Part shown: one piece after another, positions 47,782 to 60,764 of the stretch
Layout: every line of letters starts with the position of its first letter
How positions within the stretch are numbered: the stretch's first letter is position 1
DNA from: Chloranthus sessilifolius
Lineage: Eukaryota; Streptophyta; Magnoliopsida; Chloranthales; Chloranthaceae
Assembly: GCA_021018995.1 (NCBI GenBank)
Contig: CM037590.1
Span: 66,249,597-66,313,596 of the forward strand
Length of the DNA stretch: 64,000 bases
Direction: 5' to 3'
The notes under the pieces: model-generated
What the model saw: the letters and a program-made list of their open reading frames with translations, nothing else
What the model was told of the DNA's origin: nothing
The model's database searches: none
Translations under genes and position numbers: made by a program

Positions 47782-50700
47782 TCAAGTGCATGCTGGAGGG
47801 TCCTGAAGGTCAATGGTCTCCTCAGGTTCACTGATTTTGTCAACACAAATTTTCAGCCTTTGCCCATTGACTTTTATGGCCCTACCATCCTTAAGGTCCA
47901 TGATTTCCACAGCCCCAGATGGAGAGACATGCAAAACTGTATAAGGCCCATCCCATCTGGACTGTAAATTTTTTGGAAAGAATTTCAATCTAGAGTTGAA
48001 TAGCCATACCTTGTCACCTATTGTGAACTCTTTCCTCAGCAAGTGCCTATCATGAAAGGCTTTAGTTTTCTCCTTGTAAATCCGGGCATTTGAGTATGCT
48101 TCTAGCCTCAACTCATCAATCTCAGATAATTGCAGCTTCCTGTACAAACCAGAAGAAGTTAGGTCACAATTTAATGCTTTAATAGCCCAATAAGCTCTAT
48201 GCTCTAACTCTACAGGTAGGTGACATACCTTGCCATATACTAGCCTGAATGGAGACATCCCTATTGGGGTCTTATAGGCAGTCCTATAAGCCAACAAGGC
48301 ATCCAAGAGTTTTATGGACCAATCTTTCCTATCAGCACGCACAATCTTCTCTAAAATGTGTTTGATTTTCCTGTTGGGAATCTCCACCTGCCCATTGGTT
48401 TGTGGGTGGTATGGAGTTGCAACTCTGTAGGTCACATAATACTTTTCCAACAGTTTGTCAAAATATTTATTGTAAAAGTGGCTTCCTCCATTGCTAATGA
48501 TAGCTCTGGGAGTGCCAAACCTAGAGAAGATGTTGTCTTTTAAGAACTTAATGACAACTCTGTGATCATTTGTTCTTGTAGCTATGGCCTCAACCCATTT
48601 GGACACATAGTCCACAGCTACAAGGATGTAATTGTTCCCATAGGAAGAAGGAAAAGGTCTCATAAAATCTATTTCCCATATGTCAAATAATTCAACAACT
48701 AGCATAGGTTGCAAGGGCATGAAGTTTCTTTTAGAAATACTTCCCATCTGCTGATATCTAGAACAGGCTTTACAATGCTGCACAACATCCTTGAAGAGAG
48801 TGGGCCAGTAGAAGCCACTTTACAGCAATTTTGTTACCACTGAAATGGCCCCCGCAAGCCCATTCATGACATAGTTAGAATATTTTCAAATTCAGTTTCA
48901 GGTACACATCTTCTTATCACCTGGTCTGCACAAGTTTTAAAGAAGTAAGGATCCTCCCACATGTAATGTCGAATTTATGAGAAAAACAGATTTCTATCAT
49001 CCTTATTCCAATGTGGGGGTATCCTTCCCACAGCTAGGTAGTTTACTATGTTGGCAAACCAAGGTACACTCATCTCTACAACAAAAAGCTGTTCATCTGA
49101 AAATGAATCATTAATATTCAAGCTCTCTATATCAGCAGTTGGGATCCTTGATAGGTGGTTTGCAACCATATTTTCAACCCCCTTCTTGTCTTTGATTTCC
49201 AAGTCGAATTCTTGCAAAAGAAGAATCCATCTAATTAGTCTAGCTTGAGCTTCCTTCTTAGACAAGAGGTACTTCAAGGCTAAACGGTCAGTAAACACAG
49301 TGATTTTGGATCCTAATACATATGACCGAAATTTCTCCAAGGCAAACACAATGGCCAACCACTCCTTTTCAGTTGTAGTGTAATTTAGTTGAGCATCAAT
49401 CATTGATTTACTAGCATATGCCCCAACACATGGTGCCTTATCTTTCCTTTGTCCCAATACTGCACCAATAGCAAAGTCTGATGCATCACACATCAGCTCG
49501 AATGGCATGGAGAAATCAGGAGCTTGCAATATAGGAGCAGTAGTCAAACAGGTCTTCAAGAGTTCAAAAGCAGCTAGGCATTCATCATTGAACACAAATG
49601 GAACCTCTTGGCACAACAAGTGGCAAAGAGGCTTGGAGATTTTGCTAGTATTTGATGAACCTCCTATAGAAACCAGCATGTCCCAAGAATGATCTGACTT
49701 GTTTGACAGTTTTGGGTGGAGGCAGATGTGCTATTAAATCAATCTTAGCCTGATCAACCTCTATCACTCTTTGGGAAATAACATGTCCTAGGACAATGCC
49801 TTGAGTCACCATAAAATGACTCTGTTCCCAGCTCAAGACAAGGTTGGTCTCCTCACACCTTTGCAGCACAAGGTTGAGATGGTGCAGGCATTTGCTAAAA
49901 TCATCCCCAAAAATAGAGAAATTATCAATGAAAATCTTTAGAAACTGATCAATCATGTCAGAAAAAATTACATACATACATCTTTGAAAGGTGGCAGGTG
50001 CATTACATAAACCAAATGACATCCTTCTATATGCAAAGGTTCCAAATGGGCATATAAATGTGATTTTTTCTTGATCTTGTGGATATACAGGGTTCTGATT
50101 GTATCCTGAATAACCATCAAGAAAATAATAAAAAGCCTTACCTGCCAGCTTATCTAAGATCTGATCTATGAAGGACAATGGGAAGTGATCTTTGCTGATT
50201 TTCTCATTGAGCTTTCGATAATCAATACATACCCTCCAACCAGTGGTCAGCCTGGTTGGAATCAGCTCACCTGAGTCTGCGTGAACTACTGTGATTCCCG
50301 ATTTCTTGGGCACCACCTGGGTAGGTGCCACCCATTGAGAATTTGAGATAGGGTAAATGACCCCAGCATCAAGAAGTTTGGCTACTTCCTTCATGACTAT
50401 TTCTTGCATGTGTGGGTTAAGTTTCCTTTGCACACAACAGGATTTATCCCCCCAAATTAGCAATAGTCCACCCTATTGCTCTTTTATGCCTTCTCAGTAC
50501 ACAAAGCATCTCTTCTTCCTGCTCAAGAGTGAGGGAAGAAGAGATTATAACTGACAATTTTTTATTAGCTCCTAAGAAGGTATACTTTAAAGACTTTGGA
50601 GCTGTTTCAACTCCACATCTGGAGGACTGATGAGTGAAGGCAGTAGAGGTGCCTTAGAGGGTGGTGGAAGAGATAGCAAAGCTGGTTTTCATGGGTGTTG

Positions 50701-51475
50701 CTTTGCTGACCCCACTTCTGAATTTAAAGTTTTCACTTGCTCAAGCCCAGACGTAGGGGCTTTCTTTTCCACTGTTTCATTCCACACTTCTTCAAAAATA
50801 TCAAACGAATCATCACCATAAAGCAGCTGGGGAACAGTTTCTTCCACAAACTCATCCAGCACATCAATGAAAAAATAGTCCTCGTTATCCAAATGAGGTT
50901 GATGGGATGCATCATACACATTCAACTTGACTTTCATATTGTCAAAAGTTACCTTCATTACCCCTGATCAACATTGTATAAATGTATTTGCAGTGGCCAA
51001 AAATGGCCTGCCCAAGATCACGGGGATGGAGGTAGCACACTTGCTTGGTTTCATATCCAGCACCAGAAAATCAGCTGGGTAAAAGAATTTATCAACTCCA
51101 ACTAATTAACACATCCTCTATGATCCCCACTGGTTTCCTCTCAGATCTGTCAGCTAGTTGCAAGACCACATGTGTAGGCTTCAACTCTCCTAGGCCCAGC
51201 TTCTCATAAATTGAGTATGAAAACAAATTCACACTAGCTCCCAGGTCTAGTAAGGCTTTTTCAATAGTGTGATCCCCAATGATGCAGGAGATTATGGGGA
51301 CTCCAGGGTCTTGTAGCTTAGGTGGGGTTGTAAGGGTCAGCACTTGGTTCACCTTTTCAGCTAAAAAGATCTTCTTGGATAAATATATCCTTGAATGCCT
51401 TTTATGGGTGCAAAGATCCTTCAAAAATTTGGCATAGGCTGGCACTTGCTTTATTGCATCAAGTAAAGGCAAGTT
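47782..51475 (-). pseudogene. Athila-like pol region (PR, RT, RNase H, INT)
   Basis: Domains in order: aspartic protease with DLGASVNLF, reverse transcriptase with WRVCIDYRKLN, SFGLCNAPATFQRCM and the FIDNFSIFG step, RNase H with [17 protein letters not shown] and [17 protein letters not shown], integrase with [27 protein letters not shown] and a C-terminal part. The order protease, RT, RNase H, integrase defines Ty3/Gypsy. It is broken. Confidence 0.88.
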
Positions 51476-52189
51476 GATCTTTACTTATTTAAAAGTCTCC
51501 ATCATTTCCTCCACTTTAGCATTCACCTTATTAAAAGGAGAAGGTACTTGAAGTGCCCTTGAAAATGGAAAGTGAGGGACTGCTCCTTCATTTGCTGCCT
51601 TAGCCAATTCATCACTTTTCTTTTTGTTTTCATTTTTTTGTTGGGGAGCATCAACATCCCCCTTATTTAGGCTAAGTTGTTCCTACTATATATCTTTTTA
51701 GGCTGTTTCTTTTTCTGCATTTTTCACAGGCTCAATACCAACTTGATTGTCAATCATCCTCCCACTTTTCAAGGTAGTGACAACTTTGTGAAGAAGAAAC
51801 TTCACCCACCACAAAATTCCTCTTTAGATTATCTATGGGCTGACTAGGCAGCCTCCCCTCTTCTCTCTTTGTCAATGCATTAGATAGCTAACCAAGGTGA
51901 TCTTCCATCTTTTTAATATTTTGGCTATGAGAGTGGACTGTTTGGGATAAAGAGCCCAAGTTTTGTAATGAGGCCAGAACTTGCTCTTTAAAAGAGAGTG
52001 ATCTAGGAGCTGGAGCTTGTGTAGCTTGTTGCACAGGCTGAGCCATAGGCTGCTGGTATTGGGGCATTGGGGTAAAATTCTGTTGATAGGTCTGGGAAGC
52101 AAGTTTATAAGGCATTTGCTGCTGTGGGTAGAACTGTTGCTGCTGGTTTTGATTTTTGAACATTATTTTGCCTCCACCTCAGATTAGGG

Positions 52190-53260
52190 TGGTTTCTCTA
52201 AGAGTAACTAGCATTTGACTGCTGGCCAAAGGTCTGAGCAGCCTGCACATATTTCATCACTAGTTCTAGAAATTGGGCAGTAGAGGGACAATCCTGAATG
52301 GGATGAGTGGGAGATTGGCAGATGAGGCATGCCTCTTCCACATTAGCAGCCATTGGAGACTGCATTGCTCCCATCATTTTCTCCAACTTTTGGGTCAAGC
52401 TTGCTACCTTTCTTTCCAAGTCATTATACCCACCAATCTTATACACTTTATCTCTTGTTGTGTTGTCCTTCACCATTCCTACTGGAGCCTCAATATCCCT
52501 AGTGAGAGACTCTTGCTGTAAGAAGTTTTCACCAATAACATCAAACAATTCCCAAGCTTCCTCAACTATTTTATGAAGGTATGTGCCTCCACAAGAAGCA
52601 TCCATCATATTTCTACTCTTGGATTTAATTCTTTGATAGAAACTTTGTACAAGTTGCCATTCAGAAATTTGATGGTGGGGGCATTGCCTTAACAACTCCT
52701 TGAATCTCTCCCATGCTTCATGGAATCCTTTAGTTGAGAGTTGAAAAAATGATATGATACTTTTCCTCAACTGACTGGTTCTAGATATGGAGAAAAATTT
52801 AGCTAGGAATTGACATTGCAGGTCACTCCAAGAGTTGATACTGTTAGGGGGAAGCAAGGACAACTAGGCCCTGGCTTTGTCCTTTAATGAAAAAGGAAAT
52901 AACCTAAGCTTGGTGGCTTCTGGCCCCAGTCTTGCAATGTTGAAGGTAATACACATGAAAAGGAATTCATCAACATGCTTGTATGAGTCCTCTTTATTCA
53001 AACCATGGAAGGAAGGTAACATCTGGATGGTCGAAGATTTAATTTCATAATTTCCCTCTACAGCAAGGAATTGTATGCAAAAGGGAGAGTTATATGCACT
53101 AGGTGCATAATAATCTCTCAACAGCCTTGGTTGCTCACCCATTTCAACAGATTCAGGTGCAACATATGTAGGTGGGGTTTGTTTAGGCTTAAGAATCCTC
53201 TCAACCTCTGGATTTAATGGCACAAGCTGAGGGTTGAGGGTTCTTCTTCCAAACATACAC
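52190..53260 (-). pseudogene. Athila-like gag region
   Basis: Shows the retrotransposon gag core (SINSWSDLQCQFLAKFF, SKGFHEAWERFKELL-like with TKGFHEAWERFKELLRQCP) and a CCHC-type knuckle CLICQSPTHPIQDCP near 52330. In an active element it forms the virus-like particle. Treated as fossil. Confidence 0.8.
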
Positions 53261-53610
53261 CACTCACAATCCTAATACACAATTACACAAAGTGCAACTC
53301 AAATTTAACACAAACAGTCATGAATTTCAGCACAAGTAGAAACAACTATCAGATCTAAAAATCCACGGATCTAAAAAAAAATAAAGGAGTAAAGGGATGT
53401 AAACTTTAGCACAGCCTTTTGCACAATACTCCTCTTCAAGTGCAGCTTCCAATATGCAATAATTTAAAACTACTCTAAAGAAAATAAAACGTCAAAAGCA
53501 GTTAGTTAACTTTAACACAATCTATCACAAATCTAAAATCTACACTAAGAAAAACTTAGATCTACCAATTTTAGGCACACAAATTTCTAGCAGCGGCGTC
53601 AAAAACTTGT

Positions 53611-55977
53611 TGTTGGCTTTCCTTGTGCTTCAAAAAGGGATTAAAAGTCAGAAAATTAAGAGTCTGTGGATTGCACACCAAGGTAAGGATACACAAAGCT
53701 TGCAAGTAATTAGGGCTGTTCTAGCATGTTTTAAAGAGTGAGTAGGGGTATGCCCATAGGGAAATGTGTGCTTAAAATTCAGCAAATCTCCAGATCTAAG
53801 ACAGATCTGGCACCCTACCTTATACTACTCTAAACAAAAATAACAAAAGGAAGAGGAGAGGTTTTTAGGGGGTTATCACTTTAAGCTAAACTACAGAAAC
53901 AAAATAAAATTAATTGCAGAAATAAATTGGGATTAACCAAAGAGTTCGGATCTTACAAATGAGGAGAAATTTGGTGAAATTAAAAATAGAAAAATGAGGA
54001 AGAGCAGCTCAGGATTTGGTCTCACTGCTACTTGGGTGGTTTGACAGCAATATAAGGGCTCAATGTGCAGCAATCTCTCATCTGGCTAGAAGCACAACTG
54101 CAGGGTAGAAGGATTTGATCTAAGCCAGAGAATTGGAGTGATCTTAAGGCTATGATCTATCCACTTCAATGGTCACATATCATCTAATAGAGTCCCTTCA
54201 TTCTAAGACCTCCATCAGAATATGATAATCACTACAAATGCTATGGATGCGAGGCCACAGGTACAAGCAGCTACAGGTCTATCAGATCTAGAAAGATCAA
54301 ATGGTATTCAAGAGATCTACCAGTTAAGTGGGTGGGCTGGTCCCATCTATACAAATCCAATCGAGAACCAAGTGAAACTAGATGATCTATAGATCTAATT
54401 AAGCAATAGAAACAACAATTCATTGAATTAAACACAATGTATAATGAAATGCTCTCAGATTTATAGTCTGTGCAATATTCAACCCACAATACTGCTCTCA
54501 ACTTCCTCAAATTACAGATCAACCTCACCCTTACTGCTCAAAGGAAGTTAGCCAACCATAATTGGCTAAAGAGAGAATGGGAGAAGAAGGAAGAGAGAGG
54601 GAATTTTTGGAGGAAAAATGGATCTCGAACTAAGATCTGGTTCTCTCGAATTCTAGATGGTTCTTTTGTAAAATTTCTCTTCTATTTATACCTTCTTCTG
54701 TCTCAGATCCGTTTCAGTCAATTAGAGCCCAAGAGAATAATTCTGTTATTCTGGGCTGCTGATGTGACTGATTTCTCTTTTAGAAGCTCTTCTTCCATTG
54801 GTCCATAATCGGTAAATACTCGTGAGATAGTTAGAGTTTCCAATCATGCACAGTTGAATACCTAAAAATACCCCTAGGGGTCGCTGACGTACTTTGGGAT
54901 GTGTGCACAGACTTCTGAAATTGGTAGCTGCTGAAGAAACATGCTAAGAAGTTCCTAATACGCGTGTTGAGATGTTCAAGGGACCTCTTGATAGGTTTTG
55001 AGTCTGGTTGTTCTTCATTTTAGCAGGTTCTTTGTGGCTTTCGACAGGATTGGGTAGCTCTCGATAGGATCTGGAGGCTTCTCGACAGGATTGGAAACAT
55101 CTCGAGATGTTGATCTGCACTCGTCGATAAGATTGGAGGTCAATTTAACCTTCTGTCCAATTCTTCATCCATCCTCTCGACAGGTTATAATCAACCTGTC
55201 GATTGGTTATACAAACTACCATTGAGTTCTTGACAGGTTCTATCTATCCTCACGAGAATGCGCTTGGCTTCAGGTGAGTTGTCGACAGGTTGTCTTGGAC
55301 TGCTCAATAGGTTCTGTTGAACCTCTCGAGATGTACTTGGAACCTCGCGAGACCTTCCTGTTTCCAACTCCATTCCTCTCGATAAGTTGGCTATTGCTTA
55401 CAGAACCTCTCGACAAGTGTTTAGAACCTCGCGACTTCTCTTGCACCTTGATGTAAGGTGTCGATAGGATCCACACTGCATGTCCATCGTCTCGACATCT
55501 ACTAACATCCTCTCGATCTCTTTACAGTTTCTCATCAAAACCTCTCGATAGGCTATAATTAATCCTTCAGGACTTATCAATAGCTTCATGGAACCTCTTG
55601 ACAACTTTAGTGCTTCCATAGCTGGCACACCTCTCAAGTGTGTTGTTCTTCATTTGTTCAACATCCAACAACCTCTTGGTGGATTCAATCTTTCCTCTCT
55701 GTAACTGCACTTAGCCTCAAGCCTTCCTAGTTAGGCTAAAGACAATCTCATGAACTTCTGAGGCTCTTGTGGGCTGCTTGATTGGCTGACCTTTAGGCTG
55801 TAAGGTCACATGTTGAGCAACAAATTGCTTCTTAGGCTATTTTAAGTGGATATATGTACTAAGATTGTAATTTATTGCTTATCTACAAATTACACTTAAA
55901 ACACATTACTAGTCAGCTCAAAAGTCCACTAAAGGTCAGGTTAGGAGGTGAAAAATATTAATTTTCACTGCTTAACA
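53611..55977 (-). repeat. 5' LTR of the Athila-like element
   Basis: A 2367-bp LTR, collinear with the 3' LTR and carrying an additional short segment near 55240-55280. The same motif field is found at 54960-55640. Confidence 0.88.
54960..55640 (-). repeat. TCGACAGG-type motif field in the Athila 5' LTR
   Basis: Collinear with the field in the 3' LTR. Single-base differences are scattered through the motifs and most copies keep the TCGA core. Confidence 0.8.
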
Positions 55978-58170
55978 CTTCTATGAGGTTTCTAACTTCT
56001 GTCTAAAGCTGATTTAGAAAATTCATATAAGTAGGGTAAATAGAATAGTCATAAGTGTTTATAGGAGAGAAGGATAATCTTTCTGGCCAAAGCTGATGGA
56101 GACTCTGGATCAACCATACAACACTAGTGCTTAGGTCTATGCGTGTTTTCTCAAACACGATCTTGGGAAGCAAACTGCATGTCGAAGTTGTTGCCCAAAG
56201 GTGATGCTGAGACGACACGACTAGGCTATCTCATAGAGTGAATGTTTGTACATGACTTACACTCTAATTAATTTGAATTTGACCCTAAGTTCGAGTTAAG
56301 TCCTTGGAGGTTAGTTAGTGACATATGGTCCTACTTCAAGATGAAATTTTTTTTGTGACATATAGTCATGCTGTAATTCTCAAGGACGATCCATAACATA
56401 TGATTAGAGATTCATCATAATATGATCATGACGTATTTAACAGAGAATAGTCAGTGATATATGGTCAAAATATTTGATTCATTGTAGAAGTATAGTGGCA
56501 TATTTTTTAGTATTATCTAGTGGTATATGGTCACTGTTAGAGCAGTTATAATTGTGTCTACCGTTTTTAAATTTTTAATAGTGTTGAGCATTGAAAAGAT
56601 TTTAACTTAGTGTGTAGATAGTGATTTTATAATACTATAAATGAGAAAAGTTAAATGATGACGATGATGATTCGTGCATCGGTAAGTGAGACACAAATTG
56701 AATAACTATATATATGATATAAATATAACACTCAAGAAAATATTTTAAGAATATTAATATTTTCAATTTGGAGATGATTTTGTGATTTACCTCATAATTT
56801 GTTTGCTTTCGTAGTATTATTTTATTTGAGGTGAACTATACTAAAATAACATTTAAAGTAACATTTGGAGTTGATATAGATAAAAGTTAGAATACCAAAA
56901 CTGATAATCAAATCTTATTATTGTAATTAAATTTTCAGAGAAATTTAATGATTTTTAGTTGATATCAATTTTTATGGATATAATACGTTTAAAATTTCTG
57001 GATAGTTAATGCGGTTACGATTAAGTTATTCTTGTCAGAAAATGACTGATTTTAAGAAATGGTTAAATCAGTGGAAGCTTGTAGTTGTTGACAGTTATTA
57101 CGCGTCTTAGAACTATGATGTTCATATGGAATTAGCTTTTTACTGTACAGTTTTAGTGAGAGTTGTCTATCTGATATTGGTTAGTTTATTTTGTTGTTGA
57201 TACATCATATATTTTATTTTTATGCACATGCTACTGAGAGAATATGTGATTATACTCTATTCATCTGCATAGAGATTTTATCACATGGCAGAATGGCGAG
57301 GTTGTACCTCGTTATGCCTGGATATTGCGTGGGCTAGATGTGATTAGGCACTACATCGGTAAACCTTTGTTCTAATAGTTTGGTGACTGAAAGTCATAGG
57401 CAGGGAGCCAATAATGTATTATGAACGACATATCCTTGGGGGTATGACGCATGAACAAATATAGGAACTGTACATATATGTAAGTTGTCCGGTATTACTA
57501 AGTAAAGACTTAAGTCTATTAATGATGCTAGTTTTGTGATCATGGATTGTCTAGTGTTGATTCGTAAGATGGACTACTTTGTGCATCATGATCCTTTACT
57601 AGTATTATTTTTGAATTTGGGTGGTTATTAAGAAGCATCGAGGTAGTGGGGCTCAATGATTTTTCAAAATATAAAATAGATGGCCATCCGCTTTTAAGAA
57701 TTTGTCAGCCCAGAGAGTCGTTTTCAAAATTATGTTTAGATGAATTAAGGTGTAGATCAAGTGGGAGAATGTTGAATTTTTATGGTCAACACCGTAACCC
57801 ATCTTTGGGTTTCTATTAAAAACTGGTTTGGACTATTGACCACACGTATCTTGAGGCGATAGGAAGTAAGTAGTTTCCTAATATAAGTGATATGCCTCCA
57901 CTCTCGTTTCTTGATGAGTTAGGAAAAAGAAGTGACTATATAAGGAGACCACCGTCCCCTCTTCTTCTAACCCTAGCACATTCCCATCTAGAGGCTAAAC
58001 TTAGAGAAGACGAGAAATAACGTAAACTTGGATTCTTTGGCGGAGATCATCGGTTTCATATAAGGAGATCACTGGCGCGACGAGCCGAAAATAAATACAA
58101 GGTACGCATGTCCTTGTAAAGATGTATTTTTGATCGTGTGATTCGAGTATTGATCCTAAAATTTCTAACA

Positions 58171-58807
58171 TGGTATGAAAACGTCTAAAGGAGAGAGATT
58201 TTTAGATCTTACTAGTGTTAAAAAGCAAGCAATATGTAATGGAAGAATGGAGAGGAAAAATTTCAAAGATTAAAATAAAATTATGAGAAAAAAACAAAAA
58301 AATACCTCAATGCTACACCAAAGTAAGATGTCATGAATAGCAAGAAATTAGGTGTACACCTTAGCAAATAATTAGTGCCTTGCACCTAAGGCCAAAAGAA
58401 GTCTATAAAATAAAAGGCAAAAGTTTCATGAACAAACAATGTATAATTGAAGTTTTTTGTCCAAAAGTGAAGTTTTAATTCTCTTTAGTTTTTGTTTTAT
58501 ATAATAAAGAACCTTTACCCATGGAAAAGAGAAAAGAAAATAAATGTCTAAAACCTAGAAAGGCACGAATGTCCTTCCATCTACATGATGTTTAATATTA
58601 GGATACTTTATCCATTAAATGGATAAACAACAAACAATTTTTTGTTTTTAAAAAAAAGAGTTTAGGTTAGAGTTGTTTTTATCAAATGTAACGTGGTTGC
58701 TCTTACTTTAGTTTTATAAATAAGTAATCAAATTCCTATTACACATTTGTGGATATTCAACATTTACCAATATTCTATAAACTCATGGTTCAATATCAAT
58801 TAGCCAT
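58171..58807. other. AT-rich spacer
   Basis: No gene or repeat recognised. The last five bases, GCCAT, are the left copy of the duplication bounding the next LTR. Confidence 0.5.
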
Positions 58808-59802
58808 TGTTGGATATTTACCAAATAAATATTTATTACTTTAATAATATTTATCTATTATTAATTTAATAATGTTTATTTATTTTTAAATGGTTCCTTA
58901 AAGTGATTGGTTCCATATTAAAATGATGCTTTTAACCTTCAAGTCAAAATTACTTGAATTTTGAATTAATATTGGAGGGAAACTTTTCCCACCATAAGTT
59001 TAAAAGTGTTGTAAATGTTTTGTCCCACCTCATTATTTTACAAGAAATATTCATGGCTTATATATGAAAACTTACCTTTCATATTGTTTGGCTTGATAAG
59101 AAGAACACACACGCGCACGCGCGCGCGTGTGCGATGTGCGAATGGCACAATTGGCGCTTTTAAGGCGCACTTCGCATCGTCGTGAGGAGCTTGAGGAGCC
59201 TTTCCTATTTGAACTGAGATGATCCGATCGGTTGACTTGTTGATCGGGCACGGATTGACTTCGCACGTGTGCACCGCATGTGTGCATTAGGCAGTTTCCG
59301 ACCGTTCAAGGAAACGGTTGGATTTCGGATTCCAACAAACAGTTATGATTTCGAATTCAGACAAATCAGTTGACCAAAAGATGTAACTGTTCGGATGTGA
59401 ACCGTTGGATCCTTGCAACCGTTGATCGGATTGATCAGGGCCCTCGATTGCAAGCAACCGACAGAGACAACCGCCCCTGAAAAGGTGCTCCGAAAGTTAT
59501 AAATAGAGGCTAGAGGAGGGATTCTAAACACTTGCAATTTTCGAATCTTACATCTGAGCCCTCAGAATTCGTGTGCAAACCAGAGCATTCTGCCTCTTCG
59601 TTTCGTTGGGTCGCACACTACAGTGCAACGTAGTGTGTGACAGATCGGTTCTTCACCGAGGCTTCATTGTATCCTGGAGGCGAATTTGCCGATATCCCGT
59701 TGCATATAGGGGGCAAATATTGTCTTAAAGACAGCGATCTAATCGCGCCTTGAAGCAATTTTTCGGTCTATTTTCTGTCAATCTTTGTGCAATATACTAA
59801 CA
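58808..59802 (+). mobile_element. Copia-lineage solo LTR with perfect 5-bp duplication
   Basis: 995 bp, TGTTGGATATTTACC...ATACTAACA, flanked by GCCAT at 58803-58807 and 59803-59807. TTGTATCCTGGAGG, GGGGGCAAATATTG and TTAAAGACAGCGATCT correspond in order to words in the Copia LTRs at 25465 and 31272. A possible TATA (TTATAAATAGAGG) lies near 59497. It contains a 29-bp alternating purine-pyrimidine run. Confidence 0.85.
59105..59133. repeat. 29-bp alternating purine-pyrimidine (CA/CG) run
   Basis: ACACACACGCGCACGCGCGC followed by GCGTGTGCG, with strict alternation throughout. This is the classic Z-DNA-prone type. It is also nearly self-complementary. Located inside the solo LTR. Confidence 0.9.
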
Positions 59803-59807
59803 GCCAT

Positions 59808-60122
59808 AACCTAAGATAGGCTGAAAGAAGTTCCTAACATTATATGTAAATGCGATAGTCTCAGATATAAGGACAAGTTCTAATTCTGGGCTATATGTGA
59901 TTGCAGATCTTACATGTTATGGTGTATTTTGGGTGGGGACTTTAAGCCCATGCTAAAAACAAAATTGGAAGGAGATATAAGCCCATAATCAATTGGACAA
60001 TATTGTGGCATGTGAGTGCGAGTTATCACAGAATAGTATTGGAGCCGAGGGCGATTCATCTATAAGGTGAGGGAATTGTGATTGTCTCACATAAGATAGG
60101 AACAAGTTCTCACCCTAGGCTG

Positions 60123-60163
<41 letters not shown>

Positions 60164-60574
60164 TTTGGTAATATATATTTTATTATTTTAAAATGAAGTT
60201 TATAATTATCATTGTATATATTGATAATAATTTAATGACAAACTTGTAAAAATTATTTTCTCTCCGAAGAAGTGTCTTTTTAGATTTTGATTTATCTTTT
60301 TATCGTGAGTTGAAAAGACACAAGTTTGACCTCTTTTCACCATAAATATGAAAAGACACAGGTGAATTGATTTTTCTTTACCTTTATCTTTTTACTATTA
60401 TCTGAAAGACACAATTTTCTAAAAAGACACAAGTGAAATCGATTTATCTTTTTACGTTATCTGAAAAGACACAAATATGAAATCTATTCACCATAATCTG
60501 AAAAGACATCATGGTTCGAAAATAGAGATTAATCTCCGTTAGAAAAACATAAGACATATAAGACCTAACAAAAA

Positions 60575-60617
<43 letters not shown>

Positions 60618-60764
60618 CGACCTTATTTTCTTTTAAGAATCTTTTTATGTATCAGAAAAATTGTGTGGCAGGTTCTTTCTCTAGAAAGTAGAATTTAAAA
60701 AATAACATATGGCTCTTGGCAAGATCGGACTCTGTTGTATTCTGAAGGTAGATTCACTGGGAAC
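59808..60764. other. AT-rich DNA, probably a worn Copia LTR at its right end
   Basis: Holds (TA)n tracts at about 60124-60161 and 60579-60615. A cluster of AAAAGACACAA words lies between about 60255 and 60515. The last 45 bases (TTGTATTCTGAAGGTAGATT, then CACTGGGAAC) resemble the TTGTATCCTGAAACCG stretch of the Copia-lineage LTRs, which suggests that the Gypsy LTR at 60765 landed in such an LTR. Confidence 0.4.

Larger units (their letters stand above)
39681..55977 (-). mobile_element. Athila-like Ty3/Gypsy element, minus strand, 16.3 kb, broken
   Basis: The LTRs are 53611-55977 (5') and 39681-42001 (3'), both TG...CA on either strand. Flanks CTTAT and CTTCT match at 4 of 5. The primer region next to the 5' LTR, GACGCCGCTGC on the minus strand, resembles the tRNA-Asp site GGCGCCGTTGC used by Athila. 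Parts: gag about 53260-52190, protease about 51470-51090, reverse transcriptase about 50460-49645, RNase H to about 48975, integrase about 48783-47782, a spacer, then an env-position frame about 46570-43984 and a 2-kb 3' leader to the LTR. It has a moderate number of disabling changes. LTR difference is roughly 8 percent by eye. It is inserted in the LARD-like element and is therefore younger than it. Confidence 0.88.
37842..58170 (+). mobile_element. LARD-like LTR element, largely non-coding, split by Athila
   Basis: The right LTR is 57770-58170 (401 bp, TGTTGAATTT...TTTCTAACA), preceded by the polypurine GTGGGAGAA. Its last 75 bases (GCATGTCCTTG, GATCGTGTGATTCGAGTATT) recur at 37845-37919, ending TTTCTAACA and followed by a primer-like TTGATATCATAGG. 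So one element spans both sides of the Athila insert. The internal halves (37920-39680 and 55978-57769) hold no retroviral protein frames, which is typical of large derivative elements that rely on others. Only the end of the left LTR is recognisable. Confidence 0.55.

Noticed and set aside
47782-51475. Athila pol considered as a host aspartic protease or integrase-derived gene
   Set aside because: Complete LTRs, primer region and the usual order of Gypsy domains show an ordinary element with damage, not a domesticated gene.
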